A stretch of 59,294 nt of DNA from Prevotella sp. UBA7594 (GCA_002490315.1 DLKG01000055.1:1-59294), one strand, 5' to 3'. Positions 8,551 to 17,293 are shown, numbered from the stretch's first letter. Numbers and translations are program-made. The notes: generated from the sequence alone by a model not told the origin.

Positions 8551-10038
8551 TTATCTGAAATATTTGCCCACAACGGGCAGACTCTTCAACGGCAGGTCGC
8601 GATAGACGATGTGTGCGATGAAGGCGAGCACCAGTACTGTATTGGCCGCCAATGCCCAGAGCTTTGGCAGATGCTCGTTGGCGAGATTCATCAGTACATA
8701 GAACACGGCAGCTATCGCCACATACACGAAGATTGACTTCAGCGGATAATTGATAGGATACTTCTTCTGCCCTACGATGTAGGAGAGCACCATTGCCGTG
8801 CCGTAGCCTGCGACGCCGCCCCATGCGCATGCCATGTAGCTGTACTTGGGCACGAAGAGCACGTTGACAGCCACGAGCACAATACATCCTGCTGCCGAGA
8901 ACCATGCGCCGTAGATGGTTTTGTCGATGAGTTTGTACCAGAACGAGAGGTTGAAGTAGACGCCCATCATTATCTCCGCCGCCATCACGATAGGCACGAC
9001 GCGCAGTCCGGGCCAGTAGCTCTTGTTGGGGATGATGAAGCGCAGCACGTCGAGATAGGCTATGACGACGAGAAACGCCAGGAGCGTGAAGATGATGAAG
9101 AACTTCATTGCCTTGGCGTAGGTCTGGCGGTTGTCCTTGTCTTTCGACTTTCCGAAAACGAACGGCTCGTAGGCGTAGCGGAACGCCTGCGTTATCATTG
9201 CCATGATCATGGCTATCTTCGTCGCGGCGCCGTAGATGCCGAGCTGGGTTTTCTCGTCGGTGCCGTCGTAGAGGTAGGGGAAGATTATCTTGTCGAGAGT
9301 CTGGTTGAGAATGCCCGCGATGCCGAGCACGAGCAGCGGCCAGGCGTAGCGCAGCATACGTCGCCACAGCCCTACGTCGAAGCGCCAGCGGAAGCCCGTG
9401 AGCTCGCGCCAGAAGCATAGCAGGACGACGGCGGTGCAGACGAGATTGATGTAGAACACCATGCCGACGTCCACCGTGAAGTGCTCGTCGTAGAGTCCGA
9501 AGGGATTGAGCTTCATGGCGGGCAGCACGATGAGATAGAGGAGGTTGAGCACGATGTTGAGGATGATGTTGACGAGCTGGAGGCAGGCGAACTTCAGTGC
9601 TTTCTTCTGATAGCGCAGATAGGCGAAGGGGATGCACTTGAAGGCGTCGATTGCCACGCAGAGGAACATTACAGCCACCCACGACTCATGTCCCGGATAC
9701 TTCATGAACGCCGCTATCTGCGGCAGGAAGGCGAAGACGAGTGCCACGAAGAGTGCCGACGTGGAGCCGACGGAGATGAGCACCGTGGAATAGACGGTCT
9801 GCGGGTTCTCGTCGGTTTTGTTTACATAGCGGAAGAAGGTGGTCTCCATGCCGTAGGTTAGGATGACGAGCAGGAGCGCCGTGTAGGCGTAGATGTTCGT
9901 CACGACGCCATACTGTCCACCGGCAGCAGCGAATGCCGTGGTCTGTATCGGCACCAACAGATAGTTGATGAAACGGCCGGCTATGCTGCTCAGACCGTAA
10001 ATGGCTGTGTCTTTTGCCAAACTTTTCAGATTTGCCAT
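8551..10038 (-). CDS. Polysaccharide/oligosaccharide flippase, MOP superfamily
   Basis: 495 aa from the ATG at 10038 (MANLKSLAKDTAIYGLSS); the frame continues upstream only into a simple repeat. The sequence is a run of 12-14 hydrophobic segments with the N-terminal amphipathic pattern of Wzx-like flippases (KDTAIYGLSSIAGRFINYLL). Such proteins move lipid-linked oligosaccharides across the inner membrane for surface polysaccharide or glycoprotein assembly. No glycosyltransferase cluster is in the window, so the substrate is unknown. It is expressed toward the S46 peptidase gene on the same strand with 24 bases between them, so the two could be co-transcribed. Confidence 0.85.
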   Translation of the reverse strand: MANLKSLAKDTAIYGLSSIAGRFINYLLVPIQTTAFAAAGGQYGVVTNIYAYTALLLVILTYGMETTFFRYVNKTDENPQTVYSTVLISVGSTSALFVALVFAFLPQIAAFMKYPGHESWVAVMFLCVAIDAFKCIPFAYLRYQKKALKFACLQLVNIILNIVLNLLYLIVLPAMKLNPFGLYDEHFTVDVGMVFYINLVCTAVVLLCFWRELTGFRWRFDVGLWRRMLRYAWPLLVLGIAGILNQTLDKIIFPYLYDGTDEKTQLGIYGAATKIAMIMAMITQAFRYAYEPFVFGKSKDKDNRQTYAKAMKFFIIFTLLAFLVVIAYLDVLRFIIPNKSYWPGLRVVPIVMAAEIMMGVYFNLSFWYKLIDKTIYGAWFSAAGCIVLVAVNVLFVPKYSYMACAWGGVAGYGTAMVLSYIVGQKKYPINYPLKSIFVYVAIAAVFYVLMNLANEHLPKLWALAANTVLVLAFIAHIVYRDLPLKSLPVVGKYFR

Positions 10039-10042
10039 AGTT

Positions 10043-10289
10043 TTTAAAAGTAAAAAAGTAAAAAAGTAAAAAAGTAAAAAGGATGAGAGAGCCTTTTGAA
10101 TTTTCACAGTTCTACCTTTGAGTTATTCTATTTAAAAGTAAAGAAGTAAAAAAGTAAAAAGGATGAGAGAGCCTTTTGAATTTTCACAGTTCTACTTTTA
10201 CTGTTATTCTATTTAAAAGTAAAAAAGTAAAAAAGTAAAAAGGATGAGAGCCTTTTGAATTTTCACAGTTCTACTTTTACGTTATTCTA
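10043..10289. repeat. Three tandem copies of an 81-88-bp unit
   Basis: Each copy starts with TTTAAAAGTA followed by (AAAAAGT)n, then GGATGAGAGAGCC, TTTTGAATTTTCACAG and TTCTAC. Copies begin at 10043, 10131 and 10212. They lie directly upstream of the flippase start codon, so any promoter for it must be in or beyond them. Confidence 0.85.
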
Positions 10290-10309
10290 TTTTCATTCTA
10301 TTTTCTTGT

Positions 10310-10558
10310 TCATTCTATTCTCTTGTTCAATTTATTCTCTTGTTTATTTTTCATTTTATTAATGATGTTAACCAATGTTCCGGTTATGATTTTCACATCA
10401 TTGAGCATAGAGTCGTATTGTTTTGTTGAGATGAGTTCTGATTCATAGATCAAGTCAAGCCAATACATAGTCTCGGCAGCCTCTTTAAGGGCGATGCTCA
10501 GTTTGTTGATATAGTCGGCATCGCTTTGTGCGAATTGGCTTTCCGCAATATTCGCCCC
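10310..10558 (-). pseudogene. Truncated four-helix-bundle protein (S23/IVP family) remnant
   Basis: The minus strand reads about 82 codons from GGG at 10558 to TGA at 10310. The translation carries GANIAESQFAQSDADYINK, then LSIALKEAAETMYWLDLIY, the second half of the four-helix-bundle family (23S rRNA intervening-sequence/Avd-like), which normally reads GANVAEAE..S..DF..KL.IALKEA.E..YWL. The N-terminal half and start codon are missing, and a TAG lies just upstream at 10568-10570 where a simple repeat begins. It is a broken gene bracketed by simple-repeat arrays in opposite orientations. Confidence 0.75.
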
Positions 10559-10636
10559 TTTACCTTTCTACTCTTTTACCTTTCTACTCTTTGCCCTTTT
10601 TACTTTTTTACCTTTTTACTTTTTTACTTTTAAAAG
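10556..10636. repeat. Inverted simple-repeat array
   Basis: A (CTTTTTA)n array, complementary to the (AAAAAGT)n blocks at 10043-10230. With those it brackets the four-helix-bundle remnant, and it runs into the last codons of the SpmAB gene. Confidence 0.7.
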
Positions 10637-11859
10637 AACATGTAGCATATTGCTATTGCGGCGATGACGCCAGCAAGATCGGCGAGCAGTCCGCAGGCTA
10701 CGGCATGGCGCGTGTAGCGCACGCCGACGGAGCCGAAGTAGACGGCGAGGATGTAGAACGTGGTGTCGGTGGAGCCTTGGAAGACACACGAGAGGCGTCC
10801 CACGAAGGAGTCGGCGCCGTAGGTTGTCATGGCGTCGACCATCATGCCGCGCGCGCCGCTGCCCGAGAGGGGCTTCATGAGGGCTGTGGGCAGGGCGCCC
10901 ACGAAGTCGGTGTTACCGCCGAGCGACGCCACGCCCCACTTGATGCCGCCAATGAGCATGTCCATAGCTCCCGAGGCGCGGAAGACGCCGATGCCAACGA
11001 GGATGGCGACGAGGTAGGGGATGATACGCACGGCTGTGGAGAATCCCTCCTTGGCACCCTCAATGAAGGCGTCGTAGACGTTCACCTTCTTGCGCATCCC
11101 GGCAAGGATGAAGACGACGATGATGGAGAGCAGCAGGATGTTGGCTACGGAGGAGCTGACGACGTTCATCTCTGCCTTGTCCATGGCGGAGAATCCCCAG
11201 ATGATGGCGGCAACGGCTGCCGACATGCCGCCGAGCGTGAGGAGCATGGTGCGGTTGAGGAGATTGATGCGCTGATAGAGCGAGGTGATGATGATGCCGG
11301 CGAGGGTGGAGAAGAACGTCGCGAGGAGTATGGGGACGAAGATGTCGGTTGGCTGCGCGGCGTGCATCTGTGCGCGGTAGACCATGATGGAGACGGGGAT
11401 GAGCGTGAGGCCCGACGTGTTGAGCACGAGGAACATTATCATCGGATTGGTCGCCGTGTCTTTCTTCGGATTAAGTTCCTGGAGCTGCTCCATTGCCTTC
11501 AGTCCGAGTGGCGTGGCAGCATTGTCGAGCCCCAGCATGTTGGCGGCTACGTTCATGAAGATGCTGCCCGTGACGGGATGTCCCTTGGGAATGTCGGGGA
11601 AAAGACGCGTGAAGACGGGCGAGAGAGCACGCGCCAGAACGTTGACCACCCCACCCTTCTCGCCGATTTTCATTATGCCGAGCCATAGCGAGAGCACGCC
11701 CGTCAGTCCGAGCGAAATCTCGAACGCCGTCTTCGACGTGTCGAACGTGGAGTTCATGATTGCCGGAAACACCTCGGTGTCGCCCATGAAGACAAGCCGC
11801 ACGAGGGCTATGCAGAAGGCTATGAGGAAGAAGGCAATCCAAATGTAGTTGAGTACCAT
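10630..11859 (-). CDS. SpmA-SpmB fusion, nucleoside-recognition (Gate) membrane protein
   Basis: 409 aa. Two Gate-domain halves in one chain: the SpmA-like half carries GVLSLWLGIMKIGEKGG and PVTGSIFMNVAANMLGLDNA (about 50-120), and the SpmB-like half carries AIRIIPYLVA-type sequence (AVRIIPYLVAILVGIGVFRA) and GSTDTTFYILAVYFGS near the end. The two are separate spore-maturation genes in Bacillus but are fused in Bacteroidota, which do not sporulate. Multi-pass inner-membrane protein; the transported or sensed molecule is not known. The C-terminal codons overlap the edge of a simple-repeat array. Confidence 0.88.
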   Translation of the reverse strand: MVLNYIWIAFFLIAFCIALVRLVFMGDTEVFPAIMNSTFDTSKTAFEISLGLTGVLSLWLGIMKIGEKGGVVNVLARALSPVFTRLFPDIPKGHPVTGSIFMNVAANMLGLDNAATPLGLKAMEQLQELNPKKDTATNPMIMFLVLNTSGLTLIPVSIMVYRAQMHAAQPTDIFVPILLATFFSTLAGIIITSLYQRINLLNRTMLLTLGGMSAAVAAIIWGFSAMDKAEMNVVSSSVANILLLSIIVVFILAGMRKKVNVYDAFIEGAKEGFSTAVRIIPYLVAILVGIGVFRASGAMDMLIGGIKWGVASLGGNTDFVGALPTALMKPLSGSGARGMMVDAMTTYGADSFVGRLSCVFQGSTDTTFYILAVYFGSVGVRYTRHAVACGLLADLAGVIAAIAICYMFF

Positions 11860-11973
11860 TGCTTTTTATAAATTTGCTTTCAACGTGCAAAATTACATTA
11901 ATATATTGAGAGTTGCAAGAATATAATCGTGAGAAGCTTTGTGTTTACAAAAAGAAAGCGCCACTTTTACATT

Positions 11974-12037
11974 CCTAAAGCGGCGCTTCTGCTCCCCTGA
12001 AGCGGCGCTTTTGCTTCCCTAAAGCGGCGCTTTGAGT
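11974..12037. repeat. Three tandem 22-bp palindromic units
   Basis: CCTAAAGCGGCGCTTCTGCT-type units start at 11974, 11996 and 12018, each with the palindrome AAAGCGGCGCTTT. A related AAAGCGCCACTTTT lies just before at 11955. The rest of the 11860-12180 gap, between the divergent SpmAB and coaD genes, is AT-rich with one recognisable promoter box. Confidence 0.8.
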
Positions 12038-12142
12038 AGACAGACGTATAATTAACATACGTTAAGGTTTTGGTAAAGCAAAATGCTTGTTTTTATTTGC
12101 AAAATGTCAGAAAACGCGCCTCGGAATGTCAAATAAAAATTG

Positions 12143-12150
12143 TACTTTTG
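12143..12150 (+). promoter_or_regulatory. -7 promoter box of coaD
   Basis: TACTTTTG matches TAnnTTTG, 30 bases before the coaD ATG. No clear -33 TTTG at the expected distance. Confidence 0.4.
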
Positions 12151-12180
12151 TGCTTGGGTTACAACGTCAACTTAAAATCA

Positions 12181-12636
12181 ATGCAAAGAACAGGAATATT
12201 CGTCGGGTCGTTCGACCCGTTCACCATCGGGCACGACTCCATCGTGCGCCGCGCCCTGCCACTCTTCGACCGTCTCGTCATAGGCGTCGGCGTCAACGAG
12301 GGCAAGCGCTACATGCTAAAGCCGGAGCAGCGCGTCGATGCCATCAAACGGCTTTACGAGGGCGAGAAGCAGATAGAGGTGGAGGCGTACAACGACCTTA
12401 CAGTGGACTTCGCACGCCGATGCGGCGCAAGCTTCATCGTGAAGGGTGTGCGCTCCGTGAAGGACTTCGAGTTCGAGCGCGAGCAGGCCGACATCAATCG
12501 CAGACTGACGGGCATTGAAACCGTGCTCTTCTATGCCTTGCCGGGCATGGAGAGCGTGTCGTCGACCGTGGTGAGGGAACTGAATCATTTCGGAAGAAAT
12601 GTGTCTTCATTCCTGCCCAATGGGATGAGGAATTAG
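12181..12636 (+). CDS. coaD: Phosphopantetheine adenylyltransferase
   Basis: 151 aa. Fourth step of coenzyme A synthesis: 4'-phosphopantetheine plus ATP gives dephospho-CoA and pyrophosphate. Nucleotidyltransferase motif GSFDPFTIGH (9-18, TxGH), the substrate-binding KGVRSVKDFEFE, and the C-terminal SSTVVRE are all present. The ATG at 12181 is set by homology, since GIFVGSFDP must lie within the first ten residues; the frame extends upstream through leader sequence. The product dephospho-CoA is also the precursor for the citrate lyase cofactor made by the CitG domain later in the window. An AT-rich repeat separates it from ybeY. Confidence 0.95.
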   Translation: MQRTGIFVGSFDPFTIGHDSIVRRALPLFDRLVIGVGVNEGKRYMLKPEQRVDAIKRLYEGEKQIEVEAYNDLTVDFARRCGASFIVKGVRSVKDFEFEREQADINRRLTGIETVLFYALPGMESVSSTVVRELNHFGRNVSSFLPNGMRN

Positions 12637-12810
12637 GAATTAGGAATTAAGAGTTAGGAGTTGTTCGCGGCTTCGCCTGCGATTGCGAATTGTTCAATTT
12701 GGAATTGAATAATTCTAAATTCGCGTAGCACACAATTCAAAACTCTAAATTCGCGTAGCACACAATTCAAAACTCTAAATTCGCGTAGCACACAATTCAA
12801 AATTAAAAAA
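12629..12810. repeat. AT-rich repeat block with three 30-bp tandem units
   Basis: GAATTAGGAATTAGG-type units near 12629-12660, a small GCGGCTTCGCCTGCG stem near 12667-12681, then three 30-bp copies beginning TCGCGTAGCACACAATTCAA at 12721, 12751 and 12781. Same style as the block at 44757-45072. Confidence 0.8.
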
Positions 12811-12819
12811 CTCAAAAAT

Positions 12820-13233
12820 ATGATTACATATAATGTAGACGGCGTGAAAATGCCGAAAATAAAGAAACGCGAGACGTCGGCGTGGATACGCGCCGTCGCT
12901 GCCACTTACGGACTGAAGGTGGGCGAGATTGGCTATATGTTCGTGAACGACGAGAAGATTCTCGAGGTCAACAACGAATACCTCGGCCACGACTACTACA
13001 CGGACGTCATCACCTTCGACTATGACGAGCCGGGCATCGTCAGCGGCGACATCGTCATCTCACTCGACACCGTGCGCTCCAACGCCGAACTCTTCGGCAA
13101 GGACTACGACGACGAGCTCCACCGCGTTATCATCCACGGCATTCTCCATCTCTGTGGCATCAACGACAAAGGACCGGGTGAGCGCGAGATTATGGAAGCA
13201 GCCGAGAATAAGGCACTCGCCATGCGACAATAA
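12820..13233 (+). CDS. ybeY: rRNA maturation endoribonuclease YbeY
   Basis: 137 aa, standard size. Zinc-dependent RNase needed for 16S rRNA 3'-end maturation and 70S quality control in the cytoplasm. The UPF0054 metal site is at HGILHLCGIND (106-116). The first two His ligands (H106, H110) are present, but the third position, usually His in the HLxGYDH form, is Asp 116; I recall GYKDK-type sequences in other Bacteroidota, so this is probably a lineage variant rather than an inactive enzyme. The upstream SLDTVRSNAE and TDVITFDY segments fit the family. The gene runs into a palindromic repeat at its 3' end. Confidence 0.93.
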   Translation: MITYNVDGVKMPKIKKRETSAWIRAVAATYGLKVGEIGYMFVNDEKILEVNNEYLGHDYYTDVITFDYDEPGIVSGDIVISLDTVRSNAELFGKDYDDELHRVIIHGILHLCGINDKGPGEREIMEAAENKALAMRQ

Positions 13234-13238
13234 GAATT

Positions 13239-13504
13239 GCTTAGTATAACTGGGAGAGGGGGCGCCCCCGCCCCCGACCTCAGCTTCATAGGGACGCCCC
13301 CGACCTCAGCTTCATAGGGACGCCCCCGACCTCAGCTTCATGGGGACGCCCCCGACTTCAGCTTCATGGGACAAAAAAGATTAACGGCAATAGAGACAAC
13401 GCCATTTAATGTTGTCTCTATTGCCGTTAATTTATGACGGGGGATATAATATCCCGCTAACGTGGTCGGGGGCGAGGGCGCCCCCTCTCCCAGTTATACT
13501 AAGC
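13239..13504. repeat. Second nested palindromic repeat
   Basis: Outer arms: GCTTAGTATAACTGGGAG at 13239-13256 and onward, paired with its complement ending at 13504. Inside are four GGGACGCCCCCGACCTCAGC-like units (13268-13370) and the same perfect 20-bp hairpin as at 6211-6260 (13381-13400 with 13411-13430), with the loop in inverted orientation. The right outer arm includes the last codons of the permease gene. Convergent-gene setting again. Confidence 0.85.
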
Positions 13505-14803
13505 CTCTTTTTCCTTCGGAAGCAGCAGATTGAGCACAACGGCGAGCAGGAACACTACTGCCACGCAGTTGTCGGCAAACACGGTGCGCACTATCTCGGG
13601 GAAGATGGCGAACATGCCGGTGGCCTGGGTGAAGCCGAGACCAACCGAGAGCGAGAGGCTCACGATGATCATGTTGCGCTGTGAGAAGCCGGAGCGTGCC
13701 ATCATGCCGAAACCGGCATAGAGGATGCTGCCGAACATCATTATCGTACAGCCGCCGAGCACCGACTGCGGGATGGTCGTGAGCACGTAGCCAACGGCCG
13801 GGAACACGCCGCCGAGAATCATCACCACGGCTCCAACGCCGATTGTAAAGCGGTTGACAACGCCCGACATGGCTGCCAAGCCCACGTTCTGACTGAACGA
13901 CGTGATTGGCGTGCAGCCGAACAGTCCCGACACGGAACTAACGAAACCGTCGCAGCAGATGGCGGCGCCCATCTCCTTCTTGTGAGGATTGCGCTTGAGG
14001 GCGCTGTTGCAGAGGGCCGACGTGTCGCCGATGGTCTCTGTGGCTGAAACAAGATAAACGGCTGTTACGGAGAGAATGGCTCCGATGTTGAATTCTGGAG
14101 TGAAAGGAAGCAGCTTGGGAAGAGCTACGATAGAAATCCCGGTGAGTCCGCTGTAGTCGACCATTCCCATGAAGAGGGCGAGAATGTAGCCGACGATGAG
14201 TCCGACGAGAACGGAGAGCGAACGCAAGAAACCTTTGGCGAACACTTGGCAAAGGAGGCAGGCAAGAAGCGTCACGCTGCCGACAATCCAGTTGTTCATG
14301 CTGCCGAAGTCGGCTGCGCCCTGACCGCCGGCAAACGAGTTGGCGCCAACGGGAAGAAGTGAAAAACCGATGGCCGTTACGACGGTGGCTGCCACCACAT
14401 GCGGAATGAGCTTTATCCAGTATTTGGCGAAAAGTCCGAGCAAGCCCTCGAGCAGTCCGCCCACGATTACGGCACCGATGAGCGTGCCCATGCCGTAGGC
14501 TCCGCCGATGCTGATGGCAAGCGAGAGGAACGTGAACGAGATACCCATCACGATAGGAAGGCGTGAGCCGATGCGCCACACTGGATAGAGCTGCACGAGA
14601 GTTCCGATACCGGCTATCACCATACAGTTCTGAATGAGCACCGCACTCACCGACTTGTCCAGTCCTATGGCACTGGCGAGAATCATTATCGGCGCGATAT
14701 TGCTGACAAACATTGCCAGCACATGCTGAAGACCGAAAGGAAGGGCTTTCCCCAACGGCACTCTACCGTCAAGTTGGTAGAGATTTTCTGCTGAATTTGA
14801 CAT
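13499..14803 (-). CDS. Nucleobase:cation symporter-2 (xanthine/uracil permease family)
   Basis: 434 aa, about 12-14 membrane segments in the inner membrane. NCS2 marks: SATETIGDTSA (substrate/proton-coupling Glu) and SQNVGLAAMSGVVNR, the QNxG...R signature near residue 310. The pattern resembles the xanthine/urate branch (XanP/PbuX) more than UraA, but the substrate is not certain. Likely a proton-coupled purine importer for salvage. Single gene: upstream lies a short hairpin and the 3' end of the flotillin gene, downstream the palindromic repeat shared with ybeY. Confidence 0.85.
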   Translation of the reverse strand: MSNSAENLYQLDGRVPLGKALPFGLQHVLAMFVSNIAPIMILASAIGLDKSVSAVLIQNCMVIAGIGTLVQLYPVWRIGSRLPIVMGISFTFLSLAISIGGAYGMGTLIGAVIVGGLLEGLLGLFAKYWIKLIPHVVAATVVTAIGFSLLPVGANSFAGGQGAADFGSMNNWIVGSVTLLACLLCQVFAKGFLRSLSVLVGLIVGYILALFMGMVDYSGLTGISIVALPKLLPFTPEFNIGAILSVTAVYLVSATETIGDTSALCNSALKRNPHKKEMGAAICCDGFVSSVSGLFGCTPITSFSQNVGLAAMSGVVNRFTIGVGAVVMILGGVFPAVGYVLTTIPQSVLGGCTIMMFGSILYAGFGMMARSGFSQRNMIIVSLSLSVGLGFTQATGMFAIFPEIVRTVFADNCVAVVFLLAVVLNLLLPKEKEA

Positions 14804-14888
14804 GACGTTAATAAATATTATGAATATGGGGACAAAGGTACAAAAAATCAGAGAGAATCATTAATGTTATTACACGAGAATAAAATTA

Positions 14889-14925
14889 ACGGCATTACAC
14901 GTTGAATTATTCCGTATAATGCCGT
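14889..14925 (-). terminator. Hairpin between flotillin and permease genes
   Basis: ACGGCATTA (14889-14897) pairs with TAATGCCGT (14917-14925), a 9-bp stem just 3' of the flotillin stop on the minus strand. Confidence 0.45.
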
Positions 14926-14966
14926 ATAATTTTTGTCACGTGCATATTGTCCACGCCTATTTATTC

Positions 14967-16595
14967 CTAATTATCCTTTTTGTCCTTATTGTCGTCCTTC
15001 GTCTCAGGATGGATTATTTTCTTCACCGTCTCGCCTATCGGCAACTGGTCGAGCACGCCAAGGCTTGGCGCCACGGTCTTGACGAGCGAGTTGAGGAAAT
15101 TGCTTGTCGCGCCGTCGCCACCATCGAACACGGTGACGTTGCCGAGCTGCATCTTCTCGAACGCCTTGACCTGCTCGCCGGCAATTTCCTTCCACTGGTC
15201 GACCATCTTGTACTGAATGGCGATGGCAGGGTTCGACTCGGCAGCCTTCACCATAGCTTGGAAGCCGTCGGCCTCGGCAAGCAACGACATCTTCTTACCC
15301 TCGGCCTCTGCCTCAAGTTTCATGCGTATTGCCTTTGCCTCTGCCTCTGCCTGGGCAAGCGTAGCCTTCGCCTTCGCCTCTGCCTCACGTGTAATCTTCT
15401 CTGCCACAGCATCAGCCTGGAGAATGGCCTCCTGCTTCGCAATCTCGGCAGGCACAATCTTCTCGGCTTTAAGAGAAGACTCCACCTTCAGAGCCTTAGC
15501 CTCCTCAACATCCTTCTGCGCCTTCTCGCGTGCGGTCTGCACGGCAGCCTCGGAGCGTGCGGCAGCCTCACCAGCCTCCTTGTCGGCATTGGCCTGCGTG
15601 ACGGAGAGTTGGGCGTTGGAGAGAGCTATCTCCTTCTGCGCCTCGTTGCGACCAATGGCAGCCTTCTTCTTAGCCTCTGCCTGCTTAATCTCCATGTCGG
15701 AGTTGAGTTCGGCGATGCGGCTCTCCTTGGCGGTGTTGGCCTGCTCCACATTGATGTTCTTCTCTGCCTCGGCACGAGCCACCTGCGACTCCTTGTCGGC
15801 ATTGGCGAGAGCCACCTGCGACACGCGCTCCTTGTCAGTCTGTGCCACCGATATCTCCTGCTCCTTGCGCGTGGCGGCAATTGCCACTTCCTGGTCCTTG
15901 CGGGTCTCAGCCACACGGGTCTCGCGCTCCTTTATCTGGTTGGCAATCTTTATGGCACCGAGTTTCTCCTGCTCCTCGATATTTGCCTGAGCCTCGTTCT
16001 GTGCCTTCGACTCGGCTTCCTTACCAAGGTTGACGATATAGTTGGCGGCATCGCGTATGTCGCTGATGTTGATGTTCATCAGATAGAGACCGAACTTGCG
16101 CAATTCGGTGTCGATATTGTCCTTCACCTTCGAGAGGAACTTGTCGCGGTCGGAATTGAGCTCCTCGATAGTCATGTCGGCGATTACAAGACGCATCTGT
16201 CCGTAGACGACATCAGTGATGAGGTTCTGCTTGTCGTCCATTGAGAGTCCGAGCATACGCTCAGCGGCGTTCTGCATCACCTCGGGGTCGGTGCTGATGG
16301 CAACGGTGATTGTCGTGGGCACGTCGACACGGATGTTCTGTGCTGAGATGGCACCCGTGAGCTTGCAGTCGATCTGCATCGGCTTCATCGATAGGAAGTC
16401 GTAGCCCTGGATGATAGGCCACACGAAAGCGGCGCCGCCATGATAGAGCTTTGCCGACTTTGCACCGCCTGTCTTACCATAGACGACGAGCACCTCGTCG
16501 GATTTACACTTGCGGTAGCGCGAGAGCACACCGACAATACCCAGCACGATCACTACCACGAGCACGGCTGCGAGAATGAGAATGTTTGTTTCCAT
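14967..16595 (-). CDS. Flotillin-family SPFH membrane protein
   Basis: 542 aa. One N-terminal membrane segment (5-25, ILILAAVLVVVIVLGIVGVL), an SPFH/band-7 domain (about 30-220, with ISAQNIRVDVPTTITVAIST), then a long Ala/Glu-rich coiled coil with many EAxAxA repeats (about 220-450) and a Gly-containing tail ending in a Lys/Asp-rich stretch. This is the architecture of bacterial FloT/YuaG, which oligomerises into membrane microdomains and affects fluidity and signalling. It follows the NfeD gene by 76 bases on the same strand, the conserved YuaF-YuaG arrangement, which supports the call. Confidence 0.92.
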   Translation of the reverse strand: METNILILAAVLVVVIVLGIVGVLSRYRKCKSDEVLVVYGKTGGAKSAKLYHGGAAFVWPIIQGYDFLSMKPMQIDCKLTGAISAQNIRVDVPTTITVAISTDPEVMQNAAERMLGLSMDDKQNLITDVVYGQMRLVIADMTIEELNSDRDKFLSKVKDNIDTELRKFGLYLMNINISDIRDAANYIVNLGKEAESKAQNEAQANIEEQEKLGAIKIANQIKERETRVAETRKDQEVAIAATRKEQEISVAQTDKERVSQVALANADKESQVARAEAEKNINVEQANTAKESRIAELNSDMEIKQAEAKKKAAIGRNEAQKEIALSNAQLSVTQANADKEAGEAAARSEAAVQTAREKAQKDVEEAKALKVESSLKAEKIVPAEIAKQEAILQADAVAEKITREAEAKAKATLAQAEAEAKAIRMKLEAEAEGKKMSLLAEADGFQAMVKAAESNPAIAIQYKMVDQWKEIAGEQVKAFEKMQLGNVTVFDGGDGATSNFLNSLVKTVAPSLGVLDQLPIGETVKKIIHPETKDDNKDKKDN

Positions 16596-16671
16596 ATAAG
16601 TATTATTTTTGTTGGTTGGTCTTGGTTTATAAGTAAATTGGTCTTAGTTTGCAAGTAAAACCAGGGCGGCA

Positions 16672-17187
16672 CTATTCGATATAGTATCTGGTCTGGTCGT
16701 ATCTAACGATGCTTACCCTCTCGTCGGTCTTGTAGTCGGTCCGTCCCGACTCGGACACGACATCCAGCTCGCGCTCCGCCCCGTCGCGCTCCACGAATAT
16801 GGTGTAGCGTCCGTCGCCCTCGTTGATATACACACGCCCTACCCTGCCGACAAGTGCATAGGGGGCTTCGGGCTTGCGCAGGTTCTGAAGGCGGAAGGCG
16901 AGTACATAGGTGTAGAACAAGGCGAACATGAACACCAGTCCCACTACCACAGCAATGGCATACGTGTGCCACTCGTCGCCATGAAGCAAGACCTTGGTCC
17001 AGCCGAAACCTATGAGGAAATGTACCATTCCCTTGAACGAGAAGAAACTACCGATGTCGAAATCGGCATTTGCGTCGCCGTCAACATCGATGTCGAGTCC
17101 TCCGAAGAATACCGACATTATGAACTGTAGGAGAAAAATGCCCGTAGAAACGAAGGCAATGAGCATGAATATTTCGTGGGTTGTCAT
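16672..17187 (-). CDS. NfeD-like (YuaF-type) membrane protein
   Basis: 171 aa. Membrane segments at about 7-29 and 75-100, separated by an acidic loop (GGLDIDVDGDANADFDIG), and a C-terminal beta-rich OB-fold-like domain (about 108-171, ALVGRVGRVYINEGDGRYTI) typical of the NfeD partner of flotillins. The first gene of a two-gene operon with flotillin. A candidate -7 box on the minus strand (TAATTTTG, 17248-17241) lies 54 bases upstream. Confidence 0.8.
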   Translation of the reverse strand: MTTHEIFMLIAFVSTGIFLLQFIMSVFFGGLDIDVDGDANADFDIGSFFSFKGMVHFLIGFGWTKVLLHGDEWHTYAIAVVVGLVFMFALFYTYVLAFRLQNLRKPEAPYALVGRVGRVYINEGDGRYTIFVERDGAERELDVVSESGRTDYKTDERVSIVRYDQTRYYIE

Positions 17188-17293
17188 AGATTTGCTGGTT
17201 TTAAGTCACTCAACGGTTAAAGTACACAATATTTCTGCAACAAAATTACAGAAATAGTCTGACAAAACACCGCAAATATTCAACTTTTTTATG

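Noticed and set aside
8459..9682. 407-codon minus-strand frame overlapping the flippase gene
   Set aside because: Arg/His-rich alternate frame of the flippase; the flippase frame has proper membrane segments and family pattern.
10528..11688. 386-codon plus-strand frame opposite SpmAB
   Set aside because: Composition (Asp/Glu/Gly/His-rich) is the mirror of membrane-protein codons. Its start lies in a simple-repeat array.
13239..13504. CRISPR array from the repeated GGGACGCCCCCGACCTCAGC units
   Set aside because: Units are short and contiguous without unique spacers of regular length, and no cas genes are present.
14919..16244. 441-codon Leu-rich plus-strand frame opposite flotillin
   Set aside because: The Leu/Cys runs are the complement of Ala/Glu/Lys coiled-coil codons; no family pattern.
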